DNA of 18,871 nt from Mucilaginibacter sp. (lineage in GTDB: Bacteria > Bacteroidota > Bacteroidia > Sphingobacteriales > Sphingobacteriaceae). A program made the translations under genes and the position numbers. The first letter of the stretch is position 1. Each line of letters begins with the position of its first letter. The notes under the pieces were generated by a model, which saw only the letters and a list, made by a program, of their open reading frames with translations, was not told the DNA's origin and made no database searches. Below, in pieces: positions 14,616 to 18,871 of the stretch. The DNA is taken from the NCBI GenBank assembly GCA_019235595.1, contig JAFAKI010000103.1:1-18871 (forward strand), written 5' to 3'.

Positions 14616-15905
14616 TCAGGTCTTTTGTTTCTTCTTATGCGCGGCGGGGAATAAAACATTGTTGAGGATCAAACGATACCCCGGAGAGTTGGGGTGCAGT
14701 TTCAGATCGGTAGGAGGGTCGCCAACTACGTGCTGGTAATCTTCCGGGTCATGGCCGCCGTAGAAGGTCCATTGTCCCTTACCATATTCACCATGAATAT
14801 AACGGGCCTCGTTGCCGGTTTTCATTTCGCCCATAATGGTTACGCCGGGCTTAAGAAACTTTTCGTGGAAAGCGGTGGTCAGGCCCATAAATCCCTTGAT
14901 CACTTTATCATGATTTTGGGTGAGCATGCTGGGCACCACATCCCATTTGGCAGAGAAATCAAACAGTGTGAAAAAATCCCTTGAACGCTCTACCTGCCTG
15001 GTAGTAGTTACATCAATATTGCTGAACTGGTGCGACATAGGGTTCATGTCCAGCGTGAAGTTCTCGAAAGCGAAAGTTTGCGTAAAATCCAACTTGGATT
15101 GAGCCTCCGGGTCGGCAGCATCACCATCAAACATGCTTTCGCAGATATCGGTATTAGCTGCTGCAAGGGCGATATCAAAGGTATCGGTACCTGAGCACAT
15201 CGCAAATAAAAATCCCCCGCCAGCGCAGAAGTCGCGGATATGCTCGGCTACCGAAAGCTTCATTTGCGATACCTTTTTAAAGCCCAGCTTGTGCGCCATG
15301 GCCTCCTGTATCTTCACATCGTCATTGTACCACTGTGCATAACGGAATGAGCCATAAAATTTGCTGTACTGCCCGGTAAAATCCTCGTGGTGCAGGTGCA
15401 GCCAGTCGTATTTAGGCAGATCGCCGCGAACTACCTCTTCGTCATACAATACATCATATGGAATTTCGGCATATTTTAAAACCAGGGTTACGGCATCATC
15501 CCAGGGTAGTTTATTTTTGGGCGAATAAACGGCAATTTTTGGGGCCTTTTCCAGCTTCACCAGATCCATATTGACAGAAGGATCGCTTATCTCGGCGATG
15601 ATCTCGCTTACTTTGGCATCGGCAAGCACTTCATAGCTTACGCCGCGTATTTTGCATTCGTCTTCAACCGCTTTGTTGTATTTCATCATAAAGCTGCCAC
15701 CGCGATAGTTAAGCAGCCAGTCTACCTCTTCGCCATTTTTAAGCGTCCAGAAAGCTATACCGTAGGATTTAAGGTGGTCCTTCTGCGCCTCATCCATGGG
15801 TATAAGAATAGAAGCCGCTCTGGTAATGAGTGGTAAAAGCAGTAAAGCCAAAATAGCTAGAAGGCGAAAGCTAAAAGGCGAAAGGTATTTGATGTTAATA
15901 TTCAT
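14616..15905 (-). CDS. Conserved exported protein commonly labelled 'asparagine synthetase B' (function unproven)
   Basis: A 429-residue protein with an N-terminal signal peptide (basic/polar 1-14, hydrophobic 15-29, cleavage near RAA-S). The mature part begins SILIPMDEAQKDHLKSYGIAF and contains WLLNYRGGSF (63-72), KIAVYSPKNKLPWDDAVT (123-140), YDWLHLHHEDFTGQY (166-180), GGGFLFAMCSGTDTFDIAL (229-247) and a C-terminal YIHGEYGKGQWTFYGGHDPEDYQH. I recognise it as the Bacteroidota family usually named asparagine synthetase B. Neither the N-terminal nucleophile Cys nor the ATP-pyrophosphatase SGGxDS loop of AsnB is present. The GGGFLFAMCSGT block recalls class I amidotransferase/ThuA-like folds, which is only an inference. 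Part of the signal peptide is encoded by a heptad repeat. A promoter shared with the next minus-strand gene lies upstream. Confidence 0.8.
   Translation of the reverse strand: MNINIKYLSPFSFRLLAILALLLLPLITRAASILIPMDEAQKDHLKSYGIAFWTLKNGEEVDWLLNYRGGSFMMKYNKAVEDECKIRGVSYEVLADAKVSEIIAEISDPSVNMDLVKLEKAPKIAVYSPKNKLPWDDAVTLVLKYAEIPYDVLYDEEVVRGDLPKYDWLHLHHEDFTGQYSKFYGSFRYAQWYNDDVKIQEAMAHKLGFKKVSQMKLSVAEHIRDFCAGGGFLFAMCSGTDTFDIALAAANTDICESMFDGDAADPEAQSKLDFTQTFAFENFTLDMNPMSHQFSNIDVTTTRQVERSRDFFTLFDFSAKWDVVPSMLTQNHDKVIKGFMGLTTAFHEKFLKPGVTIMGEMKTGNEARYIHGEYGKGQWTFYGGHDPEDYQHVVGDPPTDLKLHPNSPGYRLILNNVLFPAAHKKKQKT
15860..15887. repeat. Four heptads (AAAGGCG type) inside a coding sequence
   Basis: GAAGGCG, AAAGCTA, AAAGGCG and AAAGGTA follow each other without gaps. 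They use the same words as the intergenic array at 2692-2726. Here they lie in the signal peptide region of the 'asparagine synthetase B'-like gene and encode residues 7-15 (YLSPFSFRL). Confidence 0.75.
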
Positions 15906-15920
15906 GTAGTTACCTCAACT

Positions 15921-15956
15921 TAAAGTAACGAATAATTATTGAGGCTATTATGATTT
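15921..15956 (-). promoter_or_regulatory. Shared promoter motif, copy B (before the AsnB-like gene)
   Basis: On the plus strand TAAAGTAACGAAT (15921-15933) and TATTATGATTT (15946-15956) recur with the same 25-base offset upstream of the neighbouring minus-strand gene. Read on the minus strand this gives AAATCATAATA, a 12-base spacer, then ATTCGTTACTTTA, which ends in a -7-like TTACTTTA. It lies 15 bases before the ATG. Confidence 0.6.
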
Positions 15957-15967
15957 TAACGTAATCG

Positions 15968-16711
15968 TTACTCACTTGGTTTGGCGTTCAGGTCGGTAAG
16001 TTCTTTTGATTCCCTTCTGTTTTTCGGGATCTTCATGAACTCTTTATAACTTGAATCGACATAAGTTGTAAAATTAAACTCCGGACTGGTATACGTATCA
16101 ACAGTTGGGGTATACATAATGATAAAGTTGGTCATTTCCTGGCCCTTTAAAGGGACATAGTCCTTCAGATTGTCTGGACCGAATTCCCTGGCGATCTGTT
16201 GTTTTAGTTCCTCGTCCTTGCCCAACTGAATAAATTTTTGTCGTTTTTTGGCATCGGAATGCGAGTCGAACAAATTCATTGTAAGGCCGCCTTTTAAATT
16301 GCCGTCTGCATCTTTTGAGTAAACTACTGTTTGGCCGCCAAATGGAGATAGGGTAGGCGGAGCAGTTAAGCCCCCGAGCCTTGTTTGCTGGTCCCTGATC
16401 GTAACGCCCTTAAGAGTTGTGCCTTTCAGATCCATTAAAATTTCAATCGAGCCCAAGTCTTTTACAAAAAGCGTATCGGTATCATAAGCAAAGGAAGAGA
16501 ATGTAACCAAATCGCCAACGTGCGCACGTATGGAAAACAGGCCATTTTTGTCGGTCACCGTAAAAATATGTGAGTTTAAGTTTTGAATGCTCACGCCGGC
16601 AATAGGTATGCGGGTTTTGTTTTCATACACCCGGCCCGTAAGGTTGCCCTGCGCAAAACTTAAATTGACAATGAATAATAGCAGTACTGAAATCAGAAAA
16701 GCACGAATCAT
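15968..16711 (-). CDS. Secreted protein with carboxypeptidase-regulatory-like domain
   Basis: A 247-residue protein with a Sec signal peptide (MIRAFLISVLLLFIVNLSFA, cleavage before Gln21). Residues 22-95 form a carboxypeptidase D regulatory-like beta-sandwich: LTGRVYENKTRIPIAGVSI, then TVTDKNGLFSIRAHVGDLVTFSSFAY and a closing LFVKDLGSIEILMDL. Such domains usually begin TonB-dependent receptors, but here no plug or barrel follows. Residues about 100-247 are hydrophilic and not recognised. It ends 62 bases before the AsnB-like gene in the same direction, yet each has its own copy of the same promoter motif. It may bind cell-envelope components; its function is unknown. Confidence 0.8.
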   Translation of the reverse strand: MIRAFLISVLLLFIVNLSFAQGNLTGRVYENKTRIPIAGVSIQNLNSHIFTVTDKNGLFSIRAHVGDLVTFSSFAYDTDTLFVKDLGSIEILMDLKGTTLKGVTIRDQQTRLGGLTAPPTLSPFGGQTVVYSKDADGNLKGGLTMNLFDSHSDAKKRQKFIQLGKDEELKQQIAREFGPDNLKDYVPLKGQEMTNFIIMYTPTVDTYTSPEFNFTTYVDSSYKEFMKIPKNRRESKELTDLNAKPSE

Positions 16712-16717
16712 AACCGC

Positions 16718-16753
16718 TAAAGTAACGAATTATTTCAGAAGGTATTATGATTT
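16718..16753 (-). promoter_or_regulatory. Shared promoter motif, copy A (before the regulatory-domain gene)
   Basis: TAAAGTAACGAAT (16718-16730) and TATTATGATTT (16743-16753) are identical in sequence and spacing to the pair at 15921-15956. The -7-like TTACTTTA ends only 6 bases before the ATG, so if it is used the message is leaderless or nearly so. Confidence 0.6.
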
Positions 16754-16840
16754 AAGCGTCATGAAAGGATATCTTAACTATTTTTAACAATTGTTTGTCT
16801 GAACCGGAATTTGCCGAATTTAAAAATTAACAGAATTGGT

Positions 16841-16848
16841 TATTTTTG
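16841..16848 (+). promoter_or_regulatory. Probable -7 box of the EF-Tu-domain-like gene
   Basis: TATTTTTG fits TAnnTTTG exactly and lies 10 bases before the ATG at 16859, so the transcript would have almost no leader. The nearest TTTG (16810-16813) is 27 bases upstream, longer than usual, so the full promoter is uncertain. Confidence 0.4.
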
Positions 16849-16858
16849 AATTAATTGT

Positions 16859-17182
16859 ATGAATAGAAAACCTGACTTTATTGCTGAGCTAAAATACCGA
16901 ACCACTGAAGAAGGCGGGCGACGTACCGCTGCATTTTCCGGTTATCGTCCACAAGTAAAATTCGACTTCAGCGAGATGCAGACAAGTGGGCAACAAAAAT
17001 TTATAGATAAGGAAATTGTACATCCGGGGGAGACAGTTATTGCTGAGATCGCTATTCTTTCACCTGAATTTTTTAAAAATAAATTAAAACCGGGTATTGA
17101 GTTTGAGTTTAGGGAGGGTGCAAGAATTATTGGGATAGGTATAGTTCGTGAAATTTTTAATAGTGATCTTTTGGCTCACTAA
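16859..17182 (+). CDS. Free-standing EF-Tu domain III-like protein
   Basis: A 107-residue protein that resembles only the C-terminal beta-barrel (domain III) of elongation factor Tu. The landmarks EEGGRRTAAFSGYRPQVKF (17-35), HPGETVIAEIAIL (55-67) and FEFREGARIIGIGIV (82-96) align with the EF-Tu blocks EGGRHTPFFxGYRPQFYF, PGDNVxMxVELI and FAIREGGRTVGAGVV. There is no GTPase domain and no P-loop, and the start is fixed by the short gap after the -7 box. In EF-Tu this domain touches tRNA and EF-Ts; whether the isolated copy binds RNA, a kinase-type regulator or nothing related is unknown. It is not a fragment of a decayed tuf: the barrel is complete and the ends are clean. The gene is divergent from the secreted protein gene and followed by a heptad array. 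Confidence 0.8.
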   Translation: MNRKPDFIAELKYRTTEEGGRRTAAFSGYRPQVKFDFSEMQTSGQQKFIDKEIVHPGETVIAEIAILSPEFFKNKLKPGIEFEFREGARIIGIGIVREIFNSDLLAH

Positions 17183-17203
17183 ACTTTTACTTTCAAACAA
17201 TCT

Positions 17204-17238
17204 AAGCTTTCTCCTTTCACCTTTCCGCTTTATCCTTT
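17204..17238. repeat. Five CTTT-type heptads before the cyclophilin gene
   Basis: AAGCTTT, CTCCTTT, CACCTTT, CCGCTTT and ATCCTTT follow in strict 7-base register, the complementary strand of the AAAGGCG words seen elsewhere. There is no return arm here. The array directly abuts, and probably contributes the -33 part of, the cyclophilin promoter. Confidence 0.75.
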
Positions 17239-17251
17239 TTTACTAACTTTG
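17222..17251 (+). promoter_or_regulatory. Promoter of the cyclophilin gene
   Basis: TTTC (17222-17225), an 18-base spacer, then TAACTTTG (17244-17251) matches the Bacteroidota TTTG / TAnnTTTG pattern with one -33 mismatch. The transcript start would be about 12 bases before the ATG. The -33 part lies inside the heptad array. Confidence 0.6.
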
Positions 17252-17269
17252 CAGTCCAATTAAATAGCA

Positions 17270-17731
17270 ATGAGCAAAGCAATAATCAAGACTGCAAAAG
17301 GCGATATGACCGTAGAATTCTACGATAAAGACGCTCCAAATACAGTTGCAAACTTCAAGAAACTGGCTAAAGAAGGTTTTTACGATGGCGTAACTTTTCA
17401 CCGCGTAATTCCAAATTTTGTGATACAAGGCGGATGCCCTTTCTCAAAAAATCCTGAAACCGCTTACCGCGCAGGGTCAGGCGGTCCGGGTTACCACATC
17501 GATTGCGAGCTCACCGGCGAAAACCAATACCACGACCGTGGTGTACTCTCAATGGCGCATGCAGGTCGTAACACAGGCGGTTCTCAGTTTTTTATCTGCC
17601 ATAGCCGCGATAATACTGCTCACCTTGATAGAAACCATACTTGCTTTGGTAAAGTGATTGAGAACGTGGATGTTGTTGACAGCATTCGCCAGGGCGATAA
17701 GATTTTAGGTGTTGAGGTAATTGAAGAATAG
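17270..17731 (+). CDS. Peptidyl-prolyl cis-trans isomerase, cyclophilin type
   Basis: A 153-residue cytoplasmic cyclophilin that speeds proline isomerisation during folding. Catalytic residues are in place: Arg45 in FHRVIP, Phe50, Gln53 in VIQGG, and GSQFFIC (104-110). The position of human CypA Trp121 is His118 (AHLDRNHTCFG), the usual bacterial state, which predicts weak cyclosporin binding. There is no signal peptide. It is followed by a hairpin and the DUF5606-like gene in the same direction 81 bases later, so the two may be co-transcribed. Confidence 0.95.
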   Translation: MSKAIIKTAKGDMTVEFYDKDAPNTVANFKKLAKEGFYDGVTFHRVIPNFVIQGGCPFSKNPETAYRAGSGGPGYHIDCELTGENQYHDRGVLSMAHAGRNTGGSQFFICHSRDNTAHLDRNHTCFGKVIENVDVVDSIRQGDKILGVEVIEE

Positions 17732-17738
17732 TATTTAG

Positions 17739-17789
17739 TTGATTAAGTTAAGTGGTTGATTAAGTTAGCCAACCACTTAACTCAATCAA
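17739..17789. repeat. Hairpin between the cyclophilin and DUF5606-like genes
   Basis: The 19-base arms 17739-17757 and 17771-17789 (core AAGTGGTT / AACCACTT) pair with one mismatch around a 13-base loop. There is no T-tract, so it is not a standard terminator. It ends 23 bases before the next ATG and may modulate read-through or message stability. The words GATTAAGTTA and CAATCAAC are repeated within it, with weaker 7-base periodicity than the other arrays. Confidence 0.65.
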
Positions 17790-17812
17790 CCCAATCAACT
17801 AATAACTAACAA

Positions 17813-18364
17813 ATGAATTTACGTGGAATAGTAGCGGTATCGGGCAAACCGGGTTTGTGGAAGGCTTTGGCACAAAACAAAACCGGCTTTATTTTGGAGA
17901 GCCTTGATGCCAACAAAACCAAGTTGGTAGCTAATTTATCAACCGCTAAGATAGCTGCACTGGATGAGATCACCATTTTTGGCGATTACGAAGATATCCG
18001 TTTGACCGATGTGTTTGGCAGAATGAAGGATGCGAAGAGTGTTCCGGATGCTAAGGCTGATGGTAAAGTATTGCGGGAGCTTTTTAGAGAAGTAGCCCCG
18101 GGTCATGATGAGGAGAAAGTGTATTCCTCTGATATGAAAAAGATCGTTTCGTGGTACCATATCCTAAAGGATATGCCACTGTTTAGCGAGCCTGATCCGA
18201 ATGAAGCGGCAGCGCCTGTTGCCGAAGCAGAATCTGCACCAGTTGAAGACGTTAAACCTGCTGAAGAAGCCAAGCCAGCTAAAAAAGCGAAAGCCCCTGC
18301 AAAGGCTAAAACTGAAGTAGCTGAGGAAGAAGCGGCTCCAAAAGCTAAAGCGAAAAAGAAATAA
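17813..18364 (+). CDS. DUF5606-like conserved Bacteroidota protein
   Basis: A 183-residue cytosolic protein. Residues 1-125 are a compact domain opening MNLRGIVAVSGKPGLWKALAQN and containing FILESLDANKTKLVANLSTAKIAALDEITIF and KIVSWYHILKDM. This matches the DUF5606-type proteins found throughout Bacteroidota; the function is unknown. Residues 126-183 are a low-complexity tail of Ala, Lys, Glu and Pro ending in a basic KAKAKKK, as seen in nucleic-acid-associated proteins, but no binding has been shown. It follows the cyclophilin gene in the same direction and converges with the metal transporter gene across a 145-bp palindromic element. Confidence 0.82.
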   Translation: MNLRGIVAVSGKPGLWKALAQNKTGFILESLDANKTKLVANLSTAKIAALDEITIFGDYEDIRLTDVFGRMKDAKSVPDAKADGKVLRELFREVAPGHDEEKVYSSDMKKIVSWYHILKDMPLFSEPDPNEAAAPVAEAESAPVEDVKPAEEAKPAKKAKAPAKAKTEVAEEEAAPKAKAKKK

Positions 18365-18400
18365 GGCTTTTATTCTAAGAAGCTGCCCGAAAACAAAATT

Positions 18401-18545
18401 ATGTCATTTCGACGAGCCGATTTGGGCTTGGTGTAAAGGGGGCGAGGAGAAATCTTATACAATTTGCAGAGGGACTATGCATTTTTTAGAAGATTTCTCT
18501 TCGCTCTTTCCGCATGCCTCACGCGCTTGCTCATCGAAATGACAT
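18401..18545. repeat. 145-bp palindromic element, copy 2
   Basis: Its ends are ATGTCATTTCGA (18401-18412) and TCGAAATGACAT (18534-18545), a perfect 12-base inverted repeat. The inner pair GAGAAATCTT (18447-18456) and AAGATTTCTC (18490-18499) surrounds a 33-base centre. It has the same overall length as copy 1, its inner stem starts within one base of the same offset, and it is again placed between convergent genes. It contains no reading frame of note. Confidence 0.85.
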
Positions 18546-18568
18546 TTTTTATGGGATGATTTTTGCTT

Positions 18569-18871
18569 TTAACAATCCATCTTTACACACTTCTCATCAG
18601 AAAACTCCGGCTCGAAGGTGCTGTGACTAATGGATAAATGCTCCAGGCGGTGACGCAGATCGTGTTTGATGCTGTCGAAAGACGATACTGCATTTTGATC
18701 GATCACTAAATGAGCCGTCAATGCGTTTTCGGTAGTGCTTAATGCCCATACGTGGATGTGGTGAACATCTATAACACCTTTTCCCTTCATCAGTTCCTGT
18801 TTAATCTTTTCAAGATCCATTTCCTTTGGAACACCATCCATCTCGAGGCGTAAACTATCAATCAGCAAGCT
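18569..18871 (-). CDS. Cation diffusion facilitator (CzcD/ZitB-type) transporter, C-terminal part
   Basis: The gene enters from the right edge; 100 codons plus the stop are visible and the frame is open to base 18871. This is the cytoplasmic C-terminal domain of CDF antiporters, which export Zn2+, Co2+ or Cd2+. SLRLEMDGVPKEMDLEKIK, then GVIDVHHIHVWALSTTENALTAHLV, are characteristic of the CzcD branch. The His pairs and the terminal CVKMDC could bind metal. The membrane helices lie outside the window, so the ion is not decidable. Confidence 0.88.
   Translation of the reverse strand, partial: SLLIDSLRLEMDGVPKEMDLEKIKQELMKGKGVIDVHHIHVWALSTTENALTAHLVIDQNAVSSFDSIKHDLRHRLEHLSISHSTFEPEFSDEKCVKMDC

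Noticed and set aside
14616..15905. Calling the gene asnB
   Set aside because: None of the glutaminase or synthetase motifs of asparagine synthetase B is present and the protein has a signal peptide.
15968..16711. TonB-dependent receptor fragment
   Set aside because: Only the carboxypeptidase-regulatory-like domain is present; there is no plug or barrel and the ends are clean.

Overview
The window looks like chromosomal DNA of a Bacteroidota bacterium, most likely family Sphingobacteriaceae (Mucilaginibacter/Pedobacter type). The evidence is several -7 boxes of the Bacteroidota type (TAnnTTTG), scarce Shine-Dalgarno sequences, a Porin_10-like outer-membrane protein, a DUF5606-type protein, a Bacteroidota-type REP-associated transposase and 'CTCCTAyGGAG' palindromes. 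The genus is an inference. Nearly all the protein genes are core or household genes; there is no phage, plasmid, CRISPR, rRNA or tRNA. The unusual material lies mostly between the genes. Left part (1-5488): the 3' end of pruA (proline/glutamate catabolism), a convergent beta-carbonic anhydrase, the carboxyltransferase subunit of a propionyl-CoA-type carboxylase, a GNAT acetyltransferase that overlaps tail-to-tail with a lipoprotein of unknown role, and an M42 metallo-aminopeptidase. Middle part (5489-9414): a sugar-phosphate nucleotidyltransferase behind a promoter embedded in two dyads, a frameshifted REP-associated tyrosine transposase (RAYT) followed by four small palindromes in mirror order, and dnaK with a sigma-54-like promoter. 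Right part (9415-18871): a class-A-beta-lactamase-fold serine hydrolase; an operon of overlapping genes lpxK, purine nucleoside phosphorylase and putative porin; a conserved protein that databases usually call 'asparagine synthetase B' although it lacks that enzyme's features; a carboxypeptidase-regulatory-like secreted protein sharing a promoter with it; a free-standing EF-Tu domain-III-like protein; a cyclophilin; a DUF5606-like protein; and the C-terminal end of a CDF metal transporter. Three repeat systems fill the gaps. (1) Two 145-bp palindromic elements of identical length, with ATGTCATTTCGA ends, both lie between convergent genes. (2) Runs of degenerate heptanucleotides, with a different word at each locus, mostly fold back on themselves; one copy codes for part of a signal peptide. 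(3) The RAYT/REP cluster. The most interesting points are these repeat systems, the sigma-54-like dnaK control region, the promoter shared by two secreted-protein genes, and the isolated EF-Tu domain.
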